From a bacterium endosymbiont of Escarpia laminata (lineage in GTDB: Bacteria; Pseudomonadota; Gammaproteobacteria; Chromatiales; Chromatiaceae), in assembly GCA_003660235.1 (NCBI GenBank), contig QGON01000056.1, positions 37,066 through 101,065 of the forward strand: a DNA stretch of 64,000 nt, written 5' to 3'. Each line of letters opens with the position of its first letter. The first letter of the stretch is position 1. Below are positions 56,201 through 63,559 of this stretch, one piece after another. Below the pieces are notes generated by a model. It was not told the origin of the DNA. It searched no databases and was given only the letters and a program-made list of their open reading frames with translations. The position numbers and the translations under genes were made by a program.

Positions 56201-59200
56201 TCCTCGGCGCCGGTGACCATCCTGGAAGATGACCCACGCAGTGCCGGAACCCTGGATCTGAATACTGCGGCGGAGACCGTGGCGGAGAACGCGGCAGGTG
56301 GTCTGACCCTGACGGTGACCCGCACCAACGGCAGTGATGGCGAAGTGAGCGTGGCCTATACGACGGCGGACGGCACCGCGCTGCAGCCGGGTGATTACAG
56401 CCAGGCGAGCGGCACGCTGACCTTCCTGCATGGGGAGACCAGCAAGACGATCCCGCTGACCTTGACCGACGACACGACCTGGGAACCGAGTGAAGACTTC
56501 ACCGTAACCCTCTCCAATCCGGTGGCGGCAAGCTTGGGCACCCAGACCAGTACCACGGTCACCATCACCGATGACGAAGCCCGCAACGCCGGAACCCTGG
56601 ATCTGAATACTGCGACGGAGACCGTGGCGGAGAACGCGGCAGGTGGTTTGACCCTGACGGTGATCCGCACCAACGGCAGCGATGGCGAAGTGAGCGTGGC
56701 CTACGCGACGGCGGACGCCACCGCGCTGCAGCCAGGTGATTACAGCCAGGCGAGCGGCACGCTGACCTTCCTGCATGGGGAGACCAGCAAGACGATTCCG
56801 TTGACCCTGACCAACGACACGACTTGGGAGACGAGTGAAGACTTCAGTGTGACCCTTTCCAATCCGGTGGCGGCAAGCCTGGGTACCCAGACCAGTACTA
56901 CGGTGACTGTGACTGATGACGACGTCCGCAATGCTGGTACTCTGGATCTGAATACTGCGACGGAGACCCTACCGGAAGGTGGTCCTGCGGTGACCTTGAC
57001 GGTGAATCGTACGGGTGGCTCGGATGGAACCGTGACTGTTGACTATGCAACAGCGGATGTCACCGCCTCAGCAGCGAGCGACTATCAAGCAATCAACGGT
57101 ACGCTGACCTTCCTTAATGGTGAACTGAGTAAGACGCTGACATTAAACCCAACAAACGACACGGCCTGGGAGATGAGTGAGACTTTCACTCTCACTTTGA
57201 GCAATGCGGTTGATGCTACCCTGGGTCTTGCCTCGGCTACGGTAACCATCACCGATGATGATCCCCGCAATGCAGGGATCCTGGCCCTTAGCAGTGCCAC
57301 TGCAACCCTGTCGGAGAGCGGTCCCGCCGTTACACTGACCGTGAATCGCACAGGTGGTTCGGACGGTACAGTAAGCGTTGACTATGCTACGGCGGACGGC
57401 ACCGCCACCTCCCCGGGTGATTACACTGCCCTCAACGGTACCCTGACCTTCCTCAATGGAGAGACCAGCAAGACACTCATGCTGAGCCCAATCGGTGACA
57501 CAACCTGGGAGATGAGTGAAACCTTCACTCTCACCCTGAGCAATGCGGTTGATGCTACGCTGGGACAGGCATTGACGACAGTGACCATCTCCGATGACGA
57601 TACACGGACTTCAGGCACCCTGGCCCTAAGCAGTGCCACTGCAACTCTGTCGGAGAGTGATCCTGCTGTCACGCTGACTGTGGATCGTACGGGCGGCTCG
57701 GATGGTACGGTAACGGTTGACTATGCAACGGCAGACGGAACCGCCAATGCACCGGGTGACTATCAGGCAATCAGCGGTACATTGACTTTCCTTGACGGTG
57801 AGTTGAGTAAGACCCTGACCTTGAGCCCAACCGGTGATGCCGTTTGGGAACCGAGTGAAGACTTCACCCTGACTCTGAGTAATGTGGTGGATGCCAGTCT
57901 GGGCCTGTCTACTGCCATCGTAACCATCACCGATGATGATGCACGCAATGCCGGTACCCTGGCCCTGAACAGTGCCACCGCGACCCTATTGGAGAGCGGT
58001 CCTGCGGTGATTATGACCGTGAATCGCACGGGTGGCTCGGATGGTACGGTAAGCGTGGACTATGCCACGACGGATGGTACTGCCACCGCGCCTGGTGATT
58101 ACACGGCCCTCAGCGGTACGCTGACCTTCCTCAATGGAGAGACCAGCAAGACGATCCCGCTGACCCCAATCGATGACACGACCCCAGAGTCGAGTGAGAC
58201 ATTCACCCTGACTCTGAGCAATGCGGTGGATGCTACCCTGGGTCTAGCCTCCGCGACTGTGACTATCACCGATGACGATGACGGGGTTGCGCCGGTCATC
58301 ACGATTCAGGACCTGGTGATCTCCGTTCCCTCAACGGGACCGTTCACTTCGGTTGATCTCGGGGTGGTGACAGCGCTGGATGATGTCGATGGTGCTGTGA
58401 CTTCAGTGGCTGATCTGACTGGGCCGTTTGCTCCGGGACGTCATCTGATCACCTGGCGCGCCATAGATAGCAGCTCAAATATGGCCTCGGTCATACAGAC
58501 GGTTGATGTGCTGCCCATGGTCAATTTCGGTGTCGACCAAGTGGCAAACCCGGGGTCGACCGTTGACATCCCCGTCTTTCTCAACGGCGATGCGCCCGAG
58601 TATCCGGTAGTGATCGAATATCAGATCGAGGATTTTGATACGACCGACGGGACAGTGGCGCAAACTACTACTACTGGAACGGTAAACATCACCGTCGGCA
58701 CAGTGCCTTCTAATCAGGCGAATATTCAATATCTGATTCAGAATCCCGGTGTCGCCAGGGTAGAGGTTACGCTGCTGGATGTGGGTGCCAATGCTACCTT
58801 CGGTGCGAATAATGTGCATACCATCAATGTGAATGTGGCAGAGATGAATCTGCCTCCTGTGGTGAGCATTACCGGATCGCAGAACAACAAGTCCACAGCC
58901 ACGGTATTTGGCGATGCGGGCCAAGTGACACTCACTGCAGTAGTGAACGATCCTAATCCGGCTGACACCCATACCTACGACTGGAGTCAAAGCGATAACG
59001 GACTGGCCCTACAGCTTGGGGCGCAGCCCAATACCGTTGTCTTTGATCCGTCGGGTTTGGTGGAAGGAACCTACAAGGTGGTGGTCAGTGTGACCGATTT
59101 CGCCGGCGATACCACCACGGTGGATAAGACAGTCAGTGTGCGTGCATCTGCCCTGATTTTCGATAACGACGGTTCCGACTCCGACGGCGATGGTGTCAGC

Positions 59201-60694
59201 GACTTTGATGAAGGCGATGAAGATGAGGATGAAGACGGTATCCCGGATTATCTCGATCCCCATGACGACGACTATATCCTCGCCGGTCAGAATGGAGACC
59301 CTGATGACTTCCTACTGATCACAGAGCCTGGTCTTAAGCTGAAGCTCTCCGAGGAGAAGATCAGAGATGAAGACTACACTGCCGACCTGGATGAGCAGGA
59401 ATTCATTGATCGGGTCAACGGTTCCGTTGGTGCTGATCCGCAGGATACCCACACTCATGTGGGCGGTATCTTCGAGTTTGAAATCGAAGGACTTGCCTAT
59501 GTCGGTCAGTCGGTGCGCATCGTCATACCTGTTCATGAGGTGATTCCCGCCAACGCGGTCTACCGTCTCTATACTGATGATGTGGGCTGGCACGACTTCG
59601 TGGTCGATGCCAGAAACAGCGTCTCCTCAGCACCGGGAGAGTTGGGAATTTGCCCGGCTCCGGGGGATGTGACTTACATCGCTGGACTGCATGAAGGCCA
59701 CTTCTGCGTAGAGCTGATGATTGAGGATGGCGGTCTCAATGATGCTGACCGTCGTGCCAACGGTGAGATCGGGGATCCCGGCGGCGTTGCCATCGTGCCC
59801 ACTTCGACACCCACGACGCCCCAGACTTCTTCGGGTGGCGGTGGTGGCATCGGAGGCTGGTTATTGATCATGCTGCTAGGGGTTTGGCTACGGAACATCA
59901 GGAGAGAGTCGATGAGAGGAATCAGATTGGGTGCGGTAAAGCTGATGGGCAGCGGATTCAGGACGTTACTCCTGGCTGGATTATTGAGTTCCGGCATGGT
60001 TTCCACAGCGTCATCGGCGAACGGCCTGCTGTCTCTATACGAAGCGGGTGCGGATAGTGTCGCCGCAACCCTGAAACCGGACTGCGCCTTTCACGCACAG
60101 GGGGAGGCGGCCGACAAAGAGCGTGAATTTCCCACTATCGTTGGCGGTGTTCGGAGCGAGGAAAACCAGCTCCGTTATCGTCAGGTTATTGCCAGTTCCA
60201 AAGGCTACAGACGTTCAGAGCATAATTACCGGATGCCGGAGCGTAAGCTGGTCTCCATGGATGGCCAGCCCACGTCACTTGCCACAGAACTGGAGGGTGA
60301 CAAACCGGTGATGCTGAATTTCATCTTCACCACATGCACCACTATCTGTCCCGTGTTGTCGGCAACCTTTAGTCAGGTTCGGGAGTCGTTGGGATCCGAG
60401 AGCCGGAATGTGACAATGGTTTCGATCTCCATCGATCCGGAATATGATACGCCAGAGAGACTGAATGAGTATGCCCGTCTCTATGGAGCCGATGATCAAT
60501 GGCGGTTTTTGACCGGCCGGGTTGAAGACATCATCGCCATCGAGAAGGCTTTCGATGCCTACCGGGGTACGAAGATGAGTCACGAACCCCTGACTTTTCT
60601 GCGGGCTGATGGAGATTCACCCTGGGTCAGGATTGAAGGAATTGCCAGTGCTGACGATATCGTCAAGGAGTATGAGCAACTGGTTTCGCGTTGA
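53216..60694 (+). CDS. Giant Calx-beta surface protein reading in frame into a Sco-type copper chaperone
   Basis: The frame is 2492 residues from GTG 53216 (GAGGG at 53204). Signal RIIFTLMGAALLLGASNAQA is followed by a C-terminally unassigned beta domain to about 210. Thirteen Calx-beta repeats run from about 211 to 1687, then HYR-like and PKD-like domains. Aspartate-rich calcium loops lie near 1982-2020 (DNDGSDSDGDGVSDFDEGDE), and a choice-of-anchor-U-like domain precedes GGGGGIGGWLLIMLLGVWLRNIRR near 2207-2230. That last segment is a GlyGly-CTERM-type sorting tail, which should end the protein. The frame instead continues through TCG (59909-59911) into a Sco protein with its own signal and ribosome site. 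Either the stop was lost or both are made separately. Confidence 0.8.
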   Translation: MIGQRIIFTLMGAALLLGASNAQAAVTTYTDEAAYLAALATLGYEVANEGFDSPDWLATETFPVLSLTNNGLTWAESNGTTNTYLMTTTNGLDGSALRTLNSAATGHTDPDGFYLKTDTATTPNSLHGFGAWYKGSQNGSKVTFTTNGGGVGFTGEESTVLTTWKFLGFIDDVGFTTLDVRVVDDPANTDVRLIFADTASIGAPVGTFPAGTLDLSAPNYPVNENDGSVSVTVNRTGGSFGAITVDYATSNGTATSGNDYQAINSTLTFAENEYSKVITINLLDDSVYEGSESFTITLSNPGGGATLGTTTTASIDIADNEPPPSPGTLALSTATISLLESGPAVTVTVDRTGGSFGTVTVDYATANDTAISPGDYTALSGMLTFLDGELSKTLTLTPNGDTTWEPSETFTLNLSNVTGATLGLATATVTIADDDTRNAGTLALSAATATLSESGPAITLTVDRTGGSDGTVTVDYATADVTANAPGDYTALSGTLTFLNGELSKTLTLTPSGDTVWEPSEDFTLTLSNVVDAALGLSAATITIADDDTRNAGTLALSAATATLSESGPAITLTVDRTGGSDGTVTVDYATADVTANAPGDYTALSGTLTFLNGELSKTLTLTPSGDTVWEPSEDFTLTLSNVVDAALGLSAATITIADDDTRNAGTLALSAATATLSESGPAITLTVDRTGGSDGTVTVDYATADVTANAPGDYTAISGTLTFLHGELSKTLTLAPSGDTVWEPNEDFTLTLSNVVDAALGLSAATITIADDDPTPPAGAIDLNGTSFSVSEVGPALEITVNRSGGSFGTVTVDYTGVNGTATSPADFNPVNGTLTFLDGVLTQTIMVTPVDDTTWEGDESFTLQLSNVTGGASLGVQSSAPVTILEDDAVPPAGAIELNGTSFSLSEVGPALEITVNRSGGSFGTVTVDYTGVNGTATSPADFNPVNGTLTFLDGVLTQTIMVTPVDDTTWEGDESFTLQLSNVTGGASLGVQSSAPVTILEDDPRSAGTLDLNTAAETVAENAAGGLTLTVTRTNGSDGEVSVAYTTADGTALQPGDYSQASGTLTFLHGETSKTIPLTLTDDTTWEPSEDFTVTLSNPVAASLGTQTSTTVTITDDEARNAGTLDLNTATETVAENAAGGLTLTVIRTNGSDGEVSVAYATADATALQPGDYSQASGTLTFLHGETSKTIPLTLTNDTTWETSEDFSVTLSNPVAASLGTQTSTTVTVTDDDVRNAGTLDLNTATETLPEGGPAVTLTVNRTGGSDGTVTVDYATADVTASAASDYQAINGTLTFLNGELSKTLTLNPTNDTAWEMSETFTLTLSNAVDATLGLASATVTITDDDPRNAGILALSSATATLSESGPAVTLTVNRTGGSDGTVSVDYATADGTATSPGDYTALNGTLTFLNGETSKTLMLSPIGDTTWEMSETFTLTLSNAVDATLGQALTTVTISDDDTRTSGTLALSSATATLSESDPAVTLTVDRTGGSDGTVTVDYATADGTANAPGDYQAISGTLTFLDGELSKTLTLSPTGDAVWEPSEDFTLTLSNVVDASLGLSTAIVTITDDDARNAGTLALNSATATLLESGPAVIMTVNRTGGSDGTVSVDYATTDGTATAPGDYTALSGTLTFLNGETSKTIPLTPIDDTTPESSETFTLTLSNAVDATLGLASATVTITDDDDGVAPVITIQDLVISVPSTGPFTSVDLGVVTALDDVDGAVTSVADLTGPFAPGRHLITWRAIDSSSNMASVIQTVDVLPMVNFGVDQVANPGSTVDIPVFLNGDAPEYPVVIEYQIEDFDTTDGTVAQTTTTGTVNITVGTVPSNQANIQYLIQNPGVARVEVTLLDVGANATFGANNVHTINVNVAEMNLPPVVSITGSQNNKSTATVFGDAGQVTLTAVVNDPNPADTHTYDWSQSDNGLALQLGAQPNTVVFDPSGLVEGTYKVVVSVTDFAGDTTTVDKTVSVRASALIFDNDGSDSDGDGVSDFDEGDEDEDEDGIPDYLDPHDDDYILAGQNGDPDDFLLITEPGLKLKLSEEKIRDEDYTADLDEQEFIDRVNGSVGADPQDTHTHVGGIFEFEIEGLAYVGQSVRIVIPVHEVIPANAVYRLYTDDVGWHDFVVDARNSVSSAPGELGICPAPGDVTYIAGLHEGHFCVELMIEDGGLNDADRRANGEIGDPGGVAIVPTSTPTTPQTSSGGGGGIGGWLLIMLLGVWLRNIRRESMRGIRLGAVKLMGSGFRTLLLAGLLSSGMVSTASSANGLLSLYEAGADSVAATLKPDCAFHAQGEAADKEREFPTIVGGVRSEENQLRYRQVIASSKGYRRSEHNYRMPERKLVSMDGQPTSLATELEGDKPVMLNFIFTTCTTICPVLSATFSQVRESLGSESRNVTMVSISIDPEYDTPERLNEYARLYGADDQWRFLTGRVEDIIAIEKAFDAYRGTKMSHEPLTFLRADGDSPWVRIEGIASADDIVKEYEQLVSR
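54511..55527 (+). repeat. Three near-identical 339-bp tandem repeats (Calx-beta)
   Basis: The junction GATGACGACACCCGCAACGC recurs at 54512 and 54851 and again at 55190, exactly 339 bases apart, and the unit differs by only a few bases. Each encodes 113 residues, one Calx-beta domain starting AGTLALSAATATLSESGPAI. Such identity means recent duplication or gene conversion. Confidence 0.92.
55543..56238 (+). repeat. Two near-identical 348-bp tandem repeats (Calx-beta)
   Basis: The unit starting CCCACCAGCGGGCGCCAT is found at 55543 and 55891. It encodes 116 residues (AGAIDLNGTSFSVSEVGPAL and AGAIELNGTSFSLSEVGPAL) and differs in few bases. A third close pair (TAAETVAENAAGGL and TATETVAENAAGGL) follows at about 56239-56930. 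Confidence 0.9.
59836..59908 (+). other. GlyGly-CTERM-type sorting tail
   Basis: The encoded segment GGGGGIGGWLLIMLLGVWLRNIRR has the three parts of a GlyGly-CTERM signal: a glycine-rich motif, a hydrophobic helix of about 13 residues, and a basic end. In known systems such tails are cut by rhombosortase from proteins exported by type II secretion. Confidence 0.75.
59912..60694 (+). CDS. Sco1/SenC-type copper chaperone (probable own start inside the giant frame)
   Basis: AGGAGA at 59900-59905 is ideally placed before ATG 59912, and the product opens with its own signal (MRGIRLGAVKLMGSGFRTLLLAGLLSSGMVSTASS). The 260-residue protein has the Sco fold: VMLNFIFTTCTTICPVLSATF with the copper-binding Cys142 and Cys146 (CxxxC), VSISIDPEYDTPERL, and His in SHEPLTFLRADG. 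Sco proteins hand copper to periplasmic oxidases, so here it may load the cupredoxins upstream. It could equally be made as the C-terminus of the giant. Confidence 0.8.
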   Translation: MRGIRLGAVKLMGSGFRTLLLAGLLSSGMVSTASSANGLLSLYEAGADSVAATLKPDCAFHAQGEAADKEREFPTIVGGVRSEENQLRYRQVIASSKGYRRSEHNYRMPERKLVSMDGQPTSLATELEGDKPVMLNFIFTTCTTICPVLSATFSQVRESLGSESRNVTMVSISIDPEYDTPERLNEYARLYGADDQWRFLTGRVEDIIAIEKAFDAYRGTKMSHEPLTFLRADGDSPWVRIEGIASADDIVKEYEQLVSR

Positions 60695-60719
60695 AGATCT
60701 CCTGAGAAAATATCTCTAA

Positions 60720-62357
60720 ATGCATAAACAGACAGTTAGTGTAATCTTGGGCTTGTTTCAGCTATTGCTGCTGATGCAAGCCCAAACCGTTTGGGCTGCC
60801 GATCCGGATCGTCAGGAACTTGGCCGCAGGATGTTCATGGAGGGAGTGCTGCCGTCAGGGAAGTCGATGACTGCTTATATTCAGGGTGACGTCAAGGTTA
60901 CCGGTGAGCAGGTCAGGTGTGGCGCCTGTCACCGGCGTAGCGGCATGGGTTCCAGTGAAGGACAGCAAGTGGTACCGGCAGTTACCGGTAAACTGCTCTA
61001 TAACCCGTTACGGATCCCCACCAGCAGACCGCCCGCTGCACCGACATTGCGACCAGCTTACGATGACGAGATGCTGAAGGCAGCCCTCCTCAGAGGGGTT
61101 GATGCCAATGGTGCTGTGCTGGATCCCAATATGCCCCGTTATCTGCTGACGGATGATGAACTCAATGTCCTGCTCGAATACCTGAAGGGGTTGTCTGGAG
61201 AACCTTCACCCGGCGTCTCCGAAACCGAGGTCCATTTCGCGACGATCGTATCCGACAGACTGCCGAAAGCGGAACGCAAGGCGCTGATTGACGTCATGCA
61301 GACCTATTTCAAGCAGAAAAACACTGAAACCCGTTACGAGAGTAAACGCTCAGCCAACCCGCCCTGGCATAAAAAATGGATCATGGGCAACTATCGGAAG
61401 TGGCGCCACCACGTCTGGGAACTCAAAGGCGAGGAGAGCACCTGGCCGGAACAACTGGCAGCACACTATCGCAGCCAGCCTGTCTTTGCGGTGATCAGCG
61501 GTGCGGTCAACGGAGACTGGCGGCCGATTCATGAATATTGCGAGGCTGAACAGCTGCCATGTCTCTTTCCGACTACCGATCTTCCGGTGGATTCTGATCA
61601 GGATTTCTACTCCCTCTATTTTTCAAGAGGCGTGATCCTGGAAGGGGAGGGTGTGGCTCGTTATCTGCTTAATGCAGTACCGGAAAGGAAAAAGATCGTC
61701 CAGCTCTATAATGGTACTGACCGATTGTCGACGTCGGCTGCTAAAGCCTTCGCCGCACAGTTGGAAAAAGCCGGTGTCGGTATTACGTCTATCGATGTGG
61801 ATGCCGGGGGTGGCGATGTGGACTCGATCTCCGGGAATGGCCGGCCGGGAAGCGTGGCCGTTCTCTGGTTGTCCCATGAAGTCCTGCAGTCATACCAGCC
61901 TTGGCTGGAAGGTAAAAATGGACCTGAACAGATATATCTCTCTACCACCCTCTATCGGGATCGGGCCAGTAGCCTGCCTGAGGGGTTGAAAGGGAAGACC
62001 CGATTCGTTCATCCCCATGAACTGCCGTCTCGCATGCGGCGGTTGCTTGTCAGATCTACGGGATGGCTGCGGGCAAAGCGGATCTATGCGTCAGATCATC
62101 AGCGGATTCAGGCAAACGCCTTTTTTGCACTCAAGGCTGCCGGCGACGCCATGACACATATCCGTGGTTACTTCTTCAGGGACTACTTCATCGAACGTAT
62201 CGAACACATGGTCGATAATGCCCCCTATACCTCGGTCTATCCACGGATCAGCCTCGCCCCGGGGCAGAGATTCCTCTCCAAGGGGTACTACATTGCCAGG
62301 GTGACTGCGGGTGAACGGGGTCGACTTGTCCCGATCATGGAGTGGGGTGCGCGCTGA
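60720..62357 (+). CDS. Cytochrome c fused to a periplasmic-binding-protein-like domain
   Basis: A 545-residue exported protein (signal VSVILGLFQLLLLMQAQTVWA). Residues 30-160 are a single-haem cytochrome c: CGACH at 67-71, and a candidate axial Met in DPNMPRYLLTDDEL near 142. From about 170 to 540 there is a type I periplasmic-binding fold of the branched-chain amino acid or amide kind (VHFATIVSDRLPKAERKALIDVMQTYF, PVFAVISGAVNGDWRPIHEYCEAEQLPCLFPTTDLP, RKKIVQLYNGTDRLSTSAAKAFAAQLEKAG). The fusion suggests ligand-gated or docking electron transfer, but no function is known to me. It lies 25 bases after the Sco frame, so is likely in the same operon. Confidence 0.82.
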   Translation: MHKQTVSVILGLFQLLLLMQAQTVWAADPDRQELGRRMFMEGVLPSGKSMTAYIQGDVKVTGEQVRCGACHRRSGMGSSEGQQVVPAVTGKLLYNPLRIPTSRPPAAPTLRPAYDDEMLKAALLRGVDANGAVLDPNMPRYLLTDDELNVLLEYLKGLSGEPSPGVSETEVHFATIVSDRLPKAERKALIDVMQTYFKQKNTETRYESKRSANPPWHKKWIMGNYRKWRHHVWELKGEESTWPEQLAAHYRSQPVFAVISGAVNGDWRPIHEYCEAEQLPCLFPTTDLPVDSDQDFYSLYFSRGVILEGEGVARYLLNAVPERKKIVQLYNGTDRLSTSAAKAFAAQLEKAGVGITSIDVDAGGGDVDSISGNGRPGSVAVLWLSHEVLQSYQPWLEGKNGPEQIYLSTTLYRDRASSLPEGLKGKTRFVHPHELPSRMRRLLVRSTGWLRAKRIYASDHQRIQANAFFALKAAGDAMTHIRGYFFRDYFIERIEHMVDNAPYTSVYPRISLAPGQRFLSKGYYIARVTAGERGRLVPIMEWGAR

Positions 62358-62446
62358 TCCTCACCGCAAAACGCATAACGTCTTAATTCGGCGGCGACAT
62401 ACCCAGAGCGAAGCGGCGGGTTTGACGTCCGACTGGAATTGCTTGT

Positions 62447-62755
62447 GTGTGCCCGGCATGGGCATGATTTTATGGGGTGCAAGCCCCCCCTGTACCTTAT
62501 CTGGAGAGAAGTCATAGAGACTTCTTGAAAAAGTACTAGCCGACGGCAAGGCGCGGAAGGGTGACCGACCCGCTGAAAGAAGCCTGAGAGCAAACCTGTG
62601 AGCCGACGGATAGAAATTGCATATAAGGCCGAACCCCAGGGCGAGTCAGCACAACATGATGAAGCATCTCTGCGAATAGCAGGTCAGGCGCCGTATACGG
62701 ACCCGTATGTACGGTGCTGTGGGAGGGGGCCGCCAGAGCGGCTCCCTATCCCGAT
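62447..62755 (+). ncRNA. ORF-less group II intron
   Basis: It begins with GTGTGCCCGGCATGGGCAT, the usual 5' end of bacterial group II introns. GGGGTGCAAGCCCCC and further domain I landmarks follow (AGCCGACGGCAAGG, GAAAGAAGCCTGAGAGCAAA, GCATATAAGGCCGAA). Near the end, GCGCCGTATACGG..CCGTATGTACGGTGC folds as domain V, and a G-rich stem ending GGCTCCCTATCCCGAT fits domain VI and the 3' splice site. At about 309 bases there is no room for the reverse transcriptase/maturase, so splicing or mobility would need a protein in trans. It sits just downstream of the cytochrome fusion gene, not inside a recognised gene. Confidence 0.85.
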
Positions 62756-62776
62756 TAGCAATTAATTTAATCTCAG

Positions 62777-63190
62777 TTAATGTTCAGGATGAATCAGTTT
62801 AACTTGAGGGAAATATGTTGTGTATTTGTTCGTATCTCGTGTTATTAAATCAAATTTTTCTACAGACACATGTGCCCCAATAAAGAAATCTGGTAATGGT
62901 GAGCTTTTTGTTCCTTTATTTTTTCTATATTTTAAATACGCTTTACCAGTAAGAAATAATGCTTCCCGTGGAATCTCTAGAACCTTTATACTAAGTTCTG
63001 AAATTGCTTTTTCTACTTCTTCAATTTTATTAAAACCAATGGATACTTCTGTATAAACAATAGAGTTAATGTATAAAGTATTAGTTTGACTGTACTGTTC
63101 TAATATATTTTCTGACCACTCACCCCAGTTTGGGTCATCAGTAAATAAATCTAAGAGAACACATGAATCCACAAAAATACCATTCATCAT
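62777..63190 (-). CDS. PIN-domain ribonuclease toxin
   Basis: A 137-residue PIN protein with acidic residues in GIFVDSCVLLDLF (near 8), IVYTEVSIGF (near 48), SPLPDFFIGAHV (near 100) and LITRDTNKYTTYF (near 118). DNA is far more AT-rich than the surrounding genes, which points to recent acquisition. ATG 63190 overlaps the antitoxin stop; a second ATG three bases on is also possible. Confidence 0.88.
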   Translation of the reverse strand: MMNGIFVDSCVLLDLFTDDPNWGEWSENILEQYSQTNTLYINSIVYTEVSIGFNKIEEVEKAISELSIKVLEIPREALFLTGKAYLKYRKNKGTKSSPLPDFFIGAHVSVEKFDLITRDTNKYTTYFPQVKLIHPEH

Positions 63191-63408
63191 TGCTCCCGTG
63201 TTAAGCGCATGATTTCATTGGTTGACATTTTTGCTGTTGCTATACCTCTAAATTTTTTGAATTTTCCTGTAACAACTGGTGTATCTGTTTTTACTAAAAA
63301 AAATTTACCATTTTCCTCAATAAAATCTATTTCAGTTTCAGGACTTATGCCTAAAATCTCTCTTATATTTCTAGGGATTGTAACCTGACCCTTTGTGGTA
63401 ACTCGCAT
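63187..63408 (-). CDS. AbrB/MazE-type antitoxin
   Basis: Seventy-three residues opening MRVTTKGQVTIPRNIREILGI, the AbrB swapped-hairpin DNA-binding motif in its most typical form. A tail follows (FRGIATAKMSTNEIMRLTREQ) for toxin contact. GAGAGG precedes the ATG on the minus strand. The four-base overlap with the PIN toxin gene shows translational coupling. Confidence 0.92.
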   Translation of the reverse strand: MRVTTKGQVTIPRNIREILGISPETEIDFIEENGKFFLVKTDTPVVTGKFKKFRGIATAKMSTNEIMRLTREQ

Positions 63409-63430
63409 AATTATAACCTCTCGGTGAAAT

Positions 63431-63451
63431 GTAATACCATTATAGTATTAC
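63431..63451 (-). promoter_or_regulatory. Antitoxin operator overlapping a -10 box
   Basis: GTAATAC (63431-63437) and GTATTAC (63445-63451) are perfect inverted arms around seven bases. On the minus strand a perfect TATAAT (63444-63439) lies between them, about 30 bases before the antitoxin start. Binding of the antitoxin here would block the promoter. Confidence 0.6.
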
Positions 63452-63499
63452 CGCGAGTAATTCGCTAGTCTGAATATTATGCTTTGCTAACGTTAGTAG

Positions 63500-63522
63500 T
63501 GGACCCCAATTTTCGGACAGTC
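63500..63522 (-). mobile_element. Right terminal repeat of an IS3-family element
   Basis: TGGACCCCAATTTTCGGACA begins 60 bases beyond the transposase stop, in the place and orientation of an IS3 end. A related end is found at 1582. The other end of this element is outside the window. Confidence 0.65.
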
Positions 63523-63559
63523 CTATAAGTGTATTCTGCCTTTGTTGATCATCATCTGA

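Noticed and set aside
54511..56930. CRISPR-like array
   Set aside because: Units are 339-348 bases, coding and in frame, without short repeat/spacer structure.
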